From Methylovirgula sp. HY1 (lineage in GTDB: Bacteria; Pseudomonadota; Alphaproteobacteria; Rhizobiales; Beijerinckiaceae), in contig NZ_CP073765.1 of assembly GCF_019343105.1 (NCBI RefSeq), positions 62,001 to 126,000 of the forward strand: a DNA stretch of 64,000 bases, written 5' to 3'. A program made the position numbers and the translations under genes. Positions 30,552 through 38,821 of the stretch are shown piece by piece. Every line of letters begins with the position of its first letter. Position 1 is the stretch's first letter. The notes beneath the pieces are model-generated. The model was not told the DNA's origin. It saw only the letters and a list, made by a program, of their open reading frames with translations, and did no database searches.

Positions 30552-30853
30552 TCGACGATCGCACCAACATCTTGCGGCGGCACTGGCGCCTTGTAGATCT
30601 CGATCATTTTATCGACTTCGGCGGCCCAGACTTTGCGCCGCAACGCTGGCTGATTGAGCACCATTGATGCCGAATGGCAGATGAGGCAATTGCCGTTGAT
30701 CTGATCGCCACCTGGCCCGGCGGGAAACATCCTATCGCTGTCCGGCAAAGTGACGGTGACGGATTTCAGCTCAAACGGCGTGGCGGCTTGGGCGACCTTT
30801 GGCGCGATAGTTACGCCAGCCAGAAGAACCACAGCGATAAAATGTCTGTGCAT
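30521..30853 (-). CDS. sorB: SorB-like monohaem cytochrome c subunit of sulfite dehydrogenase
   Basis: 110 residues. Signal peptide MHRHFIAVVLLAGVTIAPKV ending AQA, then one haem-binding motif CLICH and an axial-ligand candidate Met in the C-terminal part (DKMIEIYKAPVPPQDVGAIV). Size and order behind a molybdenum sulfite oxidase match SorB, which passes electrons from sulfite to cytochrome c in the periplasm. Thirteen bases after sorA. Confidence 0.85.
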   Translation of the reverse strand: MHRHFIAVVLLAGVTIAPKVAQAATPFELKSVTVTLPDSDRMFPAGPGGDQINGNCLICHSASMVLNQPALRRKVWAAEVDKMIEIYKAPVPPQDVGAIVDYLVNLRGAR

Positions 30854-30866
30854 GGGGTGACGCTCC

Positions 30867-32102
30867 TCAATCTGCCGAGACGTCGGTGGATTCGATGACG
30901 TTGCGCATGAACCCACCGGGGTTCCAATTTGCGATCACCGGCTGAGCCGCACCGTTGCGATTGGTACAGCGGACCATGAGCACATATTTGCCCGGCTCCA
31001 GCGGCGTGAATTCGGTTTGCCAGTGCCGGAAACTGTAGGGTCCTTCATCGCGTCCAAGCCGCGCTGCGTGCCAGCTCTTGCCGCCATCGGTCGAGAGGTC
31101 CACGGCCGCGACGCCACAGTCGCCGCCGAAGGCAATGCCGCGCAGCGCGCGGTGCTCGCCAACTCGCAAGCGAGTGCCGGAACTCAGATTGGTGATGAAG
31201 GATCGCGGCACCATGCGATTGATCGGGATCATCGGGACGCCCTTCTGGCCGGGCTGCATGTCCGCGTGCTGCGTATCTGGAATCAGATAGGCCTGCTTCG
31301 TCCAGTAATTGGCATCGGGCTCGTCTAGAACCTCGATATCGCTCAGCATCTTGACCCAATAGGTCGCGTACCAGCCGGGGACGACGAGGCGCAAAGGAAA
31401 GCCGTTGAGCAAAGGCAGGGGGGCACCATTCACGGCATAGGCGATCATCACGTCGCCGTCGCGCGCATGATCGATGGCGAGCGACTTCATGAAGCGCGGT
31501 CCGCCTTCGATAACAGGCTCTTCGAGACCATGAAACCGCACTTGCACTGCGTTGGGCGTTACGCCGGCGCGGTCGAGCACGTCTTTCAGGCGAACGCCGG
31601 TCCAAAGCGCATTGCCCATCGCCCCGTTCTCCCATTCGCCGCCCTGCACGCGGGGTGCAAAAAAGCCGCGCGAATTGCCGGAGCACTGGTTCACGGCAGC
31701 AAGCTCGACACGCGGCATCTGCAGAATGTCCCTCAGCGAGAGCGACAATGTTCGCGCGACCGTGCCATGCACCTTTAGGCGAAATGTCTCGACGTCGATC
31801 GACAACGGGATCATCGCCCAATGCCAGCGCACATAGAATTGATCATTGGGTGTGAAGAGGCTTTTGTCGAAGACCGACCAGGGCGTTTCCAGAAGGGGCG
31901 GACGGGTCCGCTGCAGGATCATCTCGGCCTTTTGCGGAAAGGCAGTCGTGAGTGCTCTGGCGCTGGGGCCGCCGGGCAGATGGAGATCAACCATCGTCCG
32001 AGCCCAGCTTGGGCTCGAAACAAGAGCGAGGCTGCTTGCGCCGGCGCTGCCGATGAGCCTGCGGCGGGTCATCATGTGAGAGGTCGAATTATTCCGAATC
32101 AT
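30867..32102 (-). CDS. sorA: SorA-like periplasmic sulfite dehydrogenase, molybdenum subunit
   Basis: 411 residues from ATG 32102. Twin-arginine signal MTRRRLIGSAGASSLALVSS exports the folded protein. The Mo-ligand cysteine sits in AAVNQCSGNSRGFF, and the substrate-site region RFHGLEEPVIEG, PLRLVVPGWYATYWVKML and the C-terminal dimer domain (GVAAVDLSTDGGKSWHAARL) follow the sulfite oxidase family. It oxidises sulfite to sulfate, passing electrons to the SorB-like haem protein. Confidence 0.88.
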   Translation of the reverse strand: MIRNNSTSHMMTRRRLIGSAGASSLALVSSPSWARTMVDLHLPGGPSARALTTAFPQKAEMILQRTRPPLLETPWSVFDKSLFTPNDQFYVRWHWAMIPLSIDVETFRLKVHGTVARTLSLSLRDILQMPRVELAAVNQCSGNSRGFFAPRVQGGEWENGAMGNALWTGVRLKDVLDRAGVTPNAVQVRFHGLEEPVIEGGPRFMKSLAIDHARDGDVMIAYAVNGAPLPLLNGFPLRLVVPGWYATYWVKMLSDIEVLDEPDANYWTKQAYLIPDTQHADMQPGQKGVPMIPINRMVPRSFITNLSSGTRLRVGEHRALRGIAFGGDCGVAAVDLSTDGGKSWHAARLGRDEGPYSFRHWQTEFTPLEPGKYVLMVRCTNRNGAAQPVIANWNPGGFMRNVIESTDVSAD

Positions 32103-32170
32103 CGCGCCATCTTTCAGTTTCGTGCGTTGCAGAGTCGGAGACTCGATTACGAGTCTCCGCAACGCTCTGC

Positions 32171-32437
32171 TCAGTGCCGCCGCACGAGACGCGCATGCAC
32201 GGCATGATAGCCGCAGGTGATGCCGCAGGGAGTTCCGTTCAGGTCCCGGACAAAGTCTGAATAGGACCGATAGCTGCCGTCAGAATTCTGGTAGGAACTT
32301 GCGGCAGCCTCCGACGGCGCCGACTGATATTCGACCATCGATCGTGCAAGAGCGGGCGCAGCACTCATCAACGCGGCGCCGCCGATAGTGAAGGTGACGA
32401 AGCCGAATGCGGCAAGCTTGTTATGCAATTTGGTCAT
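32171..32437 (-). CDS. Small exported protein, twin A
   Basis: 88 residues. Signal peptide MTKLHNKLAAFGFVTFTIGG ending APALA, mature part of about 56 residues (SSYQNSDGSYRSYSDFVRDL, then CGITCGYHAVHARLVRRH). The signal peptide and the DNA upstream of the ATG are nearly the same as in the next gene, so these are tandem duplicates with diverged mature parts. The CGITCG pair could bind metal or form a disulfide. Function unknown. Confidence 0.7.
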   Translation of the reverse strand: MTKLHNKLAAFGFVTFTIGGAALMSAAPALARSMVEYQSAPSEAAASSYQNSDGSYRSYSDFVRDLNGTPCGITCGYHAVHARLVRRH

Positions 32438-32490
32438 CTCGATATTCCTTTCGGTCTAGATGTATCGTTCAACGTCGTTTCGACTTCCGG

Positions 32491-32820
32491 TCAGTTCAGA
32501 GGGTCAGTAGCGGGGCCTTGCGCCGGCACTTGGTAACCAAAGAAATCAACGGTTGCGGTCGGATTCTGATAAGGGCTTTCCGTCGCCCGCCACTGCTGGT
32601 TCAGGGGTTCACCAGCGGGGCCTTGCGCCGGCACCTGGTAACCAAAAAAGTCAACGGTTGCGGCGGCATTCTGATAGGAACTCGCGGCAGCTGCCGACAG
32701 CACCGACTGATATTCGACCGTCGAGTGCGCAAGAGCGGGCGCAGCACTCATCAACGCCGCGCTGCCGATAGTGAAGGTCACGAAGCCGAAGGCGGCAAGC
32801 TTGTTATGCAATGTGGTCAT
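32491..32820 (-). CDS. Small exported protein with internal repeat, twin B
   Basis: 109 residues. Signal peptide as in twin A. The mature part carries two copies of a 26-28 residue unit containing TVDFFGYQVPAQGPA (ATVDFFGYQVPAQGPAGEPL and ATVDFFGYQVPAQGPATDPL). Ends in PLN. About 54 bases before twin A on the same strand. No known family recognised. Confidence 0.7.
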   Translation of the reverse strand: MTTLHNKLAAFGFVTFTIGSAALMSAAPALAHSTVEYQSVLSAAAASSYQNAAATVDFFGYQVPAQGPAGEPLNQQWRATESPYQNPTATVDFFGYQVPAQGPATDPLN

Positions 32821-33394
32821 CTTGATATTCCTTTCGAGTTAGATGTATCGTTCGACGTCGTTTCGACTTCTTGCTCGGTCTGGCCTTTTGTATCGCGCTG
32901 TCGAACTCTCCCGTGCCGTTGATATGGCATGATGAGGCGGCTCCCGCCTTCTCATCTCTTGCTGTGTTTTTGTCCGTTCCTGCTCATGCTGTTTTGTTTG
33001 CGCTCGTCGAGCGACGCGCCGCGCAAAGCCCGGAAGTCAAAGGCGACAGAGAAAATGCAAAGCACTCCGATCAAGCGGAAGTGAATGCGTTCGAACGGGG
33101 CGGGAGAAAGGCTTTCAAGCTAACGTGAAGACACGCATGCGAAAGCATTGACGCGCATGCACCGCTTGATCGCGCGAGCTACGATGCACGTGAATGTGAA
33201 CCGCGACGCCATCGGCGCCGACGCGAATTTTGTCAAATTTCGAAGGAAGAAAAATTAGAAAAAATCAGGCAGTGCGTGACGGATACTGGATCGACCGACC
33301 GGCATTGCGAGCAATGAGCCATTCGGCCGCATTGTGGAGTTCGCATGCAAAACTGGCACGCCGCCACCCGCGGCTCCCGCGGGCTGCATCCACA
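32821..33394. other. Gap of about 570 bases, upstream of twin B
   Basis: The first 50 bases repeat those upstream of twin A and must hold the twins' promoter. An 85-residue open frame (32871-33128) begins inside this repeat and is not convincing. 33130-33394 holds no recognisable gene; it precedes efflux-pump debris. Confidence 0.35.
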
Positions 33395-33648
33395 TTTCGG
33401 CCAATGGCGCTTTCAGTGATCGTTGCCCTCGTCTTGACACCTGCCCTGTGCGCCACCTTGCTCAAGCCGAGACCGCATGGCGCGGAAGAAAGACCCAATC
33501 GGCCTTTTGGCTTGTTCAACCGAGGCTTCGACTCGGCTTCGCCGATGCGCTGGCCGGCCGTGCGACCTATGCCAAACAAGTTGCTTCTGAGCAGGCTTTG
33601 ATCAACGCGTCGGCACAGAATTTCAACGGCCTTCAGGCCGGTGAAAGG
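33395..33648 (+). pseudogene. Fused remnants of an RND efflux pump and its outer-membrane factor
   Basis: 33395-33537 reads MALSVIVALVLTPALCATLL then FGLFNRGFD, the unmistakable membrane segment of AcrB-type (HAE1) pumps. From 33538, in another frame, FADALAGRATYAKQVASEQA and LINASAQNFNGLQAGE resemble the OprM-type channel that normally follows the pump gene. A deletion has fused the two, leaving about 110 bases of the second, which run into the end of the convergent lysR. Confidence 0.72.
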
Positions 33649-34573
33649 TCAAGTCGACGCATTTCTCGTTCGGTATCGTCTTCGGACATCGTTTCAGCTG
33701 CTCGATCATCCAGCGTCCTGCCGGTCCTGGAGGGTCCGAGGTTCGATATACCGCCGTCATCGGAAGCTGCAGGCCGCCAGACGGCATGTCCTCGATCGAA
33801 AGCTCGACCAATCGGCCTTCCGCGATGTCCTGCGCGACCGTGTGGACTGGCATACCGCCCCAGCCTAGACCGCTGAGCAGAAACGCGTGCTTCGCGAACA
33901 GATCCGCCAGACGCCATGTCGAGGGAGACATCACACCGAAGTCCCGGCCAGCCGACAGAGCGGAGCGATCCGTCAGAACAAGCTGCACGTGCCGCGCCAG
34001 CTCGTCTCTGGGGATGACGCCACGACAGGACGCCAGGGGATGGTTGGCCGCCGCGACCATGATTAAGGCGACGCTGGTCACGCGTTCCGCCGTCAGGCCG
34101 GTCGGCAGGGTCGGCAAGAATCCGACAAGGCCGAAGCTCGCACGCCCCCCCATGACGGGCTGCACAGCGCCCCCCAGCGCCTCCACGTAGAGACGCAATG
34201 GTGTCGCCGGGAATTGCGCGCGAAACTCCCTCGCCACTTCGGCGGTCACTGCTATCGGGAAGAAGACATCGATCACGGCAGTCAGCTCGGCCTCGAGCCC
34301 GCCGGCCATTCCTTTCGCGCGCGCCTTCATGCCATCGACGCCGGCAACGACAGATCGCGCGTCTGCGAGGAGCACGCTGCCTTCCGTCGTCAGCCGCGGA
34401 TATCGGCCGCTCCGATCGAACAGGACGACGCCAAGCTGCGTCTCTAGATTGCCCATGGTTTCGCTGACCGCGGATTGGGTCCGGCTCAAACGCCGGGCCG
34501 CCGCCGAGAAGCTTCCTTCATCCGCCGCGGCAAGGAATATCCGCAATTGATCGAGCGATACGCCGTCGAGCAT
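33623..34573 (-). CDS. LysR-family regulator, divergent from azoreductase
   Basis: 316 residues. N-terminal HTH (DQLRIFLAAADEGSFSAAAR, then LSRTQSAVSETMGNLETQLG) and effector domain. The C-terminus FGVMSPSTWRLADLFAKHAF is typical of LysR proteins that sit back-to-back with azoreductase or quinone reductase genes. 165 bases to the divergent azoR, where the operator is expected. Confidence 0.92.
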   Translation of the reverse strand: MLDGVSLDQLRIFLAAADEGSFSAAARRLSRTQSAVSETMGNLETQLGVVLFDRSGRYPRLTTEGSVLLADARSVVAGVDGMKARAKGMAGGLEAELTAVIDVFFPIAVTAEVAREFRAQFPATPLRLYVEALGGAVQPVMGGRASFGLVGFLPTLPTGLTAERVTSVALIMVAAANHPLASCRGVIPRDELARHVQLVLTDRSALSAGRDFGVMSPSTWRLADLFAKHAFLLSGLGWGGMPVHTVAQDIAEGRLVELSIEDMPSGGLQLPMTAVYRTSDPPGPAGRWMIEQLKRCPKTIPNEKCVDLTFHRPEGR

Positions 34574-34738
34574 GTGGCCTCCTATCCATCGGCGGTTCCG
34601 ATGGAATATATCGAAATATACAGGCTACTCCTGCCCTAGCAAGCGCGTCATTTAGGCACCCATGGTTCACGCGCTCAAAAAGCGCCTCTCCGCGACGCGG
34701 CAGCTGCCGCCGCGACGGAGCAGCCAGAGGCATAGCCA

Positions 34739-35350
34739 ATGACGACAATCCTGCATATCGATTCAAGCATCCTCGGCGGCTACTCGGTCAGCCGTGCTCT
34801 GACCTCCGACATCGTTGCCAAGCAACGCGCGCTGCATCCCGGCGCTCGGGTCATCCGGCGCGATCTCGTCGTCGACGCTGTCCTGCATCTGTCGGATGCC
34901 CACATCGCGGTTTTTCGAGGCGGCGAAGTCAGCAGCCCGGCGCTTGGTCAGGACGTTGCGATGGGCGGTGCCTATATCGACGATCTGTTCGCGGCGGATA
35001 TCATCGTCATTGGCGCGCCGATGTATAATTTTTCCATCCCCTCGCAGCTCAAGGGCTGGATCGACCGCGTCTGCGTCGCCGGCCGCACCTTTCAATATGG
35101 CGCCAACGGACCCGAGGGGCTGCTGAAGGGCAAGAAGGTCTTCATTGCCTCCACCAGAGGCGGCGTCTACACCGGCGACAGTCCTGCCGCGCCACTCGAT
35201 TACCAAGAGAGCTATTTGCGCAGCGTGCTCGGCTTCATCGGTCTCGTCGATGTCACGATCATTCGCGCGGAAGGACTCAATGTCAGCGAGGCGGCCAAAG
35301 CAGCCGCCGTCGCGAAGGCGAAGACAGAGATCGCAGCGCTTGCCGCCTGA
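34739..35350 (+). CDS. azoR: FMN-dependent NADH:azoreductase / quinone reductase
   Basis: 203 residues, flavodoxin fold. N-terminal TTILHIDSSILGGYSVSRAL (phosphate loop with the conserved S-x-x-S-x-S-like pattern), FMN contact IVIGAPMYNFSIPSQLKGWI, and RGGVYTGDSP. It reduces quinones and azo compounds by two electrons using NADH. Probably controlled by the divergent LysR. Confidence 0.92.
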   Translation: MTTILHIDSSILGGYSVSRALTSDIVAKQRALHPGARVIRRDLVVDAVLHLSDAHIAVFRGGEVSSPALGQDVAMGGAYIDDLFAADIIVIGAPMYNFSIPSQLKGWIDRVCVAGRTFQYGANGPEGLLKGKKVFIASTRGGVYTGDSPAAPLDYQESYLRSVLGFIGLVDVTIIRAEGLNVSEAAKAAAVAKAKTEIAALAA

Positions 35351-35420
35351 GTGACGCGTCTCGAAGACCGCTTAGTCCCTCGCTCCGAGGGGAAATACAT
35401 CTCGCAATTTGAAAGAGTTT

Positions 35421-36053
35421 ATGCCCATGAAGATACGTTTTCTTGCCGCCGGCGTCGTAGCCACGCTACTCGCTCTTTCGTCCCTGCCTCCGAATGCGGT
35501 CGCGCAGCAGGTCGCCTCGAAGAATCCGAATGCCGTCAGGGCTGGCACTTACAAGGTCGAGCCTTACCATACCCAGATCAGCTTCTCGATTTCCCATTTC
35601 GGCTTCTCCAATTTTTCGGGTTTCTTCTCCGGCGCCTCCGGCGCATTGGAGCTTGATCCCGTTAAGCTGTCGCTTTCGAAACTGGACGTCTCCGTCCCGG
35701 TCCAGTCGGTTTTGACCACGGTGCCGCGTCTTACCGACGAACTGAAGGACGACAAATGGTTCGATGCAGCAAAATTTCCGAAAGCAACTTTCGTCTCGAC
35801 CAAGATCATCAGGACTGGCCGCGACACGGCGACCGTCTTCGGCAAATTGACGCTGCACGGCGTCACCAAGCCGGTGGTGCTGAAAGCCCGCCTCGTCGGA
35901 GCCGGCATCAATCCGCTTGATAAGTCATTCACCGTCGGCTTCGAAGCGACCGGCACGATCAAGCGCAGCGATTTTGGTATCAAACAATATCTGCCGCTTC
36001 TGGGTGACGACGTCAGCCTGAAGATCGCAGGCGCCTTCGTTCTGCAGCCGTAG
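35421..36053 (+). CDS. yceI: YceI-family exported lipid-binding protein
   Basis: 210 residues. Signal peptide MPMKIRFLAAGVVATLLALS ending AVAQ, then a YceI beta-barrel: YKVEPYHTQISFSISHFGFS, KLDVSVPVQSVLTT, DELKDDKWFDAAKFPKATFV and FGKLTLHGVTKPVVLKARLV. YceI proteins bind isoprenoid quinones or lipids in the periplasm. Next to a quinone reductase it may be part of the same response; ATG 35421 or 35427. Confidence 0.9.
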   Translation: MPMKIRFLAAGVVATLLALSSLPPNAVAQQVASKNPNAVRAGTYKVEPYHTQISFSISHFGFSNFSGFFSGASGALELDPVKLSLSKLDVSVPVQSVLTTVPRLTDELKDDKWFDAAKFPKATFVSTKIIRTGRDTATVFGKLTLHGVTKPVVLKARLVGAGINPLDKSFTVGFEATGTIKRSDFGIKQYLPLLGDDVSLKIAGAFVLQP

Positions 36054-36132
36054 GACGATGCGGCAGGAACGATCCTCGAGCCGTTACACCCTGGTTGCCG
36101 TTTTTCTTCAGCCTGGAAATCAACGGGGCAAC

Positions 36133-36393
36133 CTAGGCTGGAATGGGCATTGGCATGGTCCGGCGCAAGCGCGATGGTGCGCGCAGGGTCGCCATCGCCT
36201 CGGCGTAAACGCCGTTATGATGCAGCGCCGTGCCGAGATTGGCCCAGCCGTCGACATAATTTGAGTTGAGTGCGACGGCCTGGCGGTAGGCGTCGATCGC
36301 CTCATTGAACCGCTTCAACCCATGCTGCGCATTGCCGAGATTGCTATGGGCCTGCGCAAATTCCGGATTGGCGGCAATTGCGCCATCCCGCCT
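36133..36393 (-). pseudogene. TPR-repeat protein fragment
   Basis: Reading leftwards from about 36393: AIAANPEFAQAHSNLGNAQH, GLKRFNEAIDAYRQAVALNS, NYVDGWANLGTALHHNGVYA, EAMATLR, then the frame loses similarity. These are two to three consecutive TPR units with perfect spacing but no start and no end. Same kind of relic as at 22.3 kb, and on the opposite strand. Confidence 0.65.
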
Positions 36394-36528
36394 ATCAAAG
36401 CCCGAGCTTCTGGCGTCGGCCCCCCTCCGTCAGCCCCCAAGTCGAAGGGCCGAGCACCGAAAGGTGGAAACCAAGGCACTGCTTGAAAAGTTAGTCGGAT
36501 TGACGTACGTATTTGGCTGGAGGTGACC

Positions 36529-36825
36529 ATGGCCATGACAGCAAAAACCGACCGACGGCTTCGGGAAGAGCGGCTTGGGTTTCGAGTCGACGAACCCACC
36601 AAGGCTCTGATCGAACGGGCGGCGCAACTCGAACGGCGCAAGCTGACGGATTTCTGCATGACCGCGCTTACGGACGCTGCCCGGCGGACGATTGCGGAGC
36701 ATGAGACGCTCGTCCTGTCTGACCGGGACCGCGCCGTTTTTTTCGACGTCCTGGTCAATCCACCGGCCCCGAGCGAACGGCTGCAGCGCGCGCGCGCGGA
36801 GCACAAGCGCCGGGTTGTCCGGTGA
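36529..36825 (+). CDS. tacA: TacA-type antitoxin (DUF1778)
   Basis: 98 residues from ATG 36529 (GGAGG five bases upstream). RHH-type N-terminus RLGFRVDEPTKALIERAAQL, then TDFCMTALTDAARRTIAEHE, and a C-terminal LSDRDRAVFFDVLVNPPAPS that is the toxin-binding tail of DUF1778 antitoxins. It ends right before the acetyltransferase toxin gene. Confidence 0.92.
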   Translation: MAMTAKTDRRLREERLGFRVDEPTKALIERAAQLERRKLTDFCMTALTDAARRTIAEHETLVLSDRDRAVFFDVLVNPPAPSERLQRARAEHKRRVVR

Positions 36826-37347
36826 ATGGCGAAGCAGCCATGCGGGGATCTTCGGATCATGCTACTCGACGAGCAGCATGATCGAGGCAGTTTTACCTGT
36901 GGCGTGGAGAGCCTGGATCGCTATCTCAAGACCCAGGCCGGCCAGGACGTCCGCCGGAAGGCGAATGCCGTGTTCGTCCTGAGCGAGGTCGACGAGCCGG
37001 CCCGTATCTGGGGCTACTATACCCTTTGCGCGATGGCGGTCTCCCAAGGCGACGTGCCGGAGACAGCCCGCAAGCACATCCCGCGCTATCCGCTGGTGAG
37101 CGTCACCTTGATTGGTCGGCTGGCCATCGCAACGGAGCATCAAAGACAGCGTCTGGGCGCGGTTCTTCTCGCCGATGCATTGCAGCGGGCGTTCGAGAGC
37201 GCCAGCACGGTTGGATCCTCGATGGTGGTCGTCGATGCGCTCGACGAGCCGACGGCGGGTTTCTACGCGGCGCATGGGTTCGTACGATTACCCGACTCGC
37301 TGCGGCTTGTACTGCCGATGCGCCTCGCGGGTGGGACGGCTGAATGA
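36826..37347 (+). CDS. tacT: TacT-type GNAT acetyltransferase toxin
   Basis: 173 residues. GNAT features: FTCGVESLDRYLKTQAGQDV, IWGYYTLCAMAV, VTLIGRLAIATEHQRQRLGA (acetyl-CoA pyrophosphate loop) and DEPTAGFYAAHGFVRLPDSL. TacT toxins acetylate aminoacyl-tRNA and stop translation. Starts directly after the antitoxin stop, with no gap. Confidence 0.92.
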   Translation: MAKQPCGDLRIMLLDEQHDRGSFTCGVESLDRYLKTQAGQDVRRKANAVFVLSEVDEPARIWGYYTLCAMAVSQGDVPETARKHIPRYPLVSVTLIGRLAIATEHQRQRLGAVLLADALQRAFESASTVGSSMVVVDALDEPTAGFYAAHGFVRLPDSLRLVLPMRLAGGTAE

Positions 37348-37538
37348 TGAGTTTTGCATTCGCGTCGCGATCGGCGCGGATACCGCCGCAAACCGGCCAC
37401 CTGAGGTGTGGTGAAGTCGTTGTCGATAAAGATGCGTGCAGATATGCATCAAAACCGCAAACGGTGCCGCAGGACTCCAGGCTGCCGGCGTCGCAACAAG
37501 AGACCATCGAAGCGAACATAAAGCTCAATCATAAATGA

Positions 37539-37784
37539 ATGGCTACGCCTGCCCTGACTGCAATCAAGGTTCCTGGCGCTCAAGCGGACGCGATGAAAGC
37601 CATGCGTGCCGTCCGGTCGAACTTAGTAGAACTGCATGAATACGTATTCTATGGACTGATTGTCCTCATTGCCGTGCATATCTGCGCCGTTGTCATCACG
37701 GAGGTGCGCGAGAGAGGAAACATCATCTCAGCCATGTTCACGAGCAAGAAACTTCTGACACGCGAACCAACGGATGCGGATTGA
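37539..37784 (+). pseudogene. Cytochrome b561 C-terminal fragment
   Basis: 81 residues. Only the last membrane helix of a b561-type cytochrome remains (ELHEYVFYGLIVLIAVHICA, with two haem-ligand-like His), followed by ERGNIISAMFTSKKLL, which parallels HRENLILSMITGRKR in the intact cytochrome b at 38.8 kb. The first three helices are absent. A short open protein could still be made. Confidence 0.65.
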
Positions 37785-37803
37785 ATTTGCATGGGTAGCT
37801 CGT

Positions 37804-37830
37804 GACCGCCGCCCTATGAGGGCGGCGGTC
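37804..37830. terminator. 11-bp hairpin between convergent genes
   Basis: Perfect 11-base GC-rich stem (37804-37814 with 37820-37830) and TATGA loop, between the cytochrome fragment and the convergent ferritin-like gene. No long U tract, but position and stability fit a bidirectional terminator. Confidence 0.75.
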
Positions 37831-37867
37831 AAAGATGCCGTTCCAGAGTCTGAACCGTAGCGGCCGG

Positions 37868-38341
37868 CTATCTAGAATGTGTCTTCATCTGCATCAACAT
37901 GCGCTTATAGGCTTCGTAATGGTCACCTTCATCTTGGGCGATCTGGTCGAAGAGCTTCGCCACTGCGATGTCGCCATCTTCGCACGCTTGCTGCGTGAAT
38001 CGCTTATACATCGTCGTGTTTTCATAATGCTCACCAGCCATGGCATTGACGAGATTTAAGTCGTCGGCTTTGGCGAGATGTAGCGCGTCCGCTTCGCGAG
38101 CGAAATGCTCGTTCGCTTCGACATTGGCTGCTGTTTCGAAAAGACCGGCGAGTTCCATCTTGCCGCTCGCCCGAGCCTTTTGGGCATAGGCTTTGTATTT
38201 GAGATTGGCATAAGCCTCGCCGTGCATCGCTGTTTCGAGGTTTTGGCTCGTTCGCGGGTTCAATTCGCCAGCCATCGCCGCGACCGGCATAAGCGCTATC
38301 AAGGCGGCGACAGTCGTCACTTTCAAGGAGATCCGTCTCAT
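37868..38341 (-). CDS. Exported rubrerythrin/ferritin-like diiron protein
   Basis: 157 residues from ATG 38341 (AGAGGA upstream). Signal peptide MRRISLKVTTVAALIALMPV ending AMA. Mature four-helix bundle with diiron-type ligands: NLETAMHGEAYANLKYKAYA, AANVEANEHFAREADALH, NAMAGEHYENTTMYKRF and QDEGDHYEAYKRML. There is no rubredoxin domain. An exported rubrerythrin-like protein is unusual; it may handle peroxide or iron in the periplasm. It diverges from the PepSY operon. Confidence 0.82.
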   Translation of the reverse strand: MRRISLKVTTVAALIALMPVAAMAGELNPRTSQNLETAMHGEAYANLKYKAYAQKARASGKMELAGLFETAANVEANEHFAREADALHLAKADDLNLVNAMAGEHYENTTMYKRFTQQACEDGDIAVAKLFDQIAQDEGDHYEAYKRMLMQMKTHSR

Positions 38342-38520
38342 TATTGTTCCTCTGCTTCGCTGCACTCATTGCAACGACCTCAGAGTCAGTCTTATGCCTG
38401 ACGGAGTCCTGACTTAGCATCGCGATGAAATGTGACCACGGTCGGTTCGTCAGGACTTCGTCAGTCGGATATCGTTACTTCCATCGCATCGGCGGTAATC
38501 ATTTCGCCGCGAAGGAGAAA

Positions 38521-38820
38521 ATGATGTCAAAACTCATGTCCCTCATCCTCGGTTTGGGTCTGACGGCCGGCGTCGCAGGCACGGCGCTTGCGAGCCCGAA
38601 ATGCACAACCGAACCGGAAACCAAATGGCTCAGCGAGAGCGCAATGAAGGAAAAGATCGCCGCGCTCGGCTACAAGAACATCCGTGTCTTCAAGAAGACT
38701 GCGAGCGGCTGTTACGAGATCTATGGCTTTACGGCCGACGACAAGAAGGCGGAGGTCTATTTCAATCCCGTCGACGGTTCGGTCGTTCAGAAGAATATCG
38801 ACGGCGCGGACGAGGATTGA
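38521..38820 (+). CDS. PepSY-domain exported protein
   Basis: 99 residues. Signal peptide MMSKLMSLILGLGLTAGVAG ending ALA, then a PepSY fold: ESAMKEKIAALGYKNIRVFK, SGCYEIYGFTADDKKAEVYF, NPVDGSVVQKN. AAGGAG precedes the ATG. PepSY proteins often sit beside cytochrome b561 and two-component genes, as here, and may modulate them. Gene ends two bases before the cytochrome start. Confidence 0.88.
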   Translation: MMSKLMSLILGLGLTAGVAGTALASPKCTTEPETKWLSESAMKEKIAALGYKNIRVFKKTASGCYEIYGFTADDKKAEVYFNPVDGSVVQKNIDGADED

Positions 38821-38821
38821 T

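Noticed and set aside
32491-32700. Repeated units resembling a CRISPR or tandem array
   Set aside because: Only two copies, inside a coding gene and in frame; they are protein repeats.
32871-33128. 85-residue frame on the plus strand
   Set aside because: Starts with TTG inside the upstream repeat of the exported twins; no ribosome site, no similarity.
37344-37538. 64-residue frame overlapping the tacT stop
   Set aside because: No recognisable composition or partner; TA modules of this type have only two genes.
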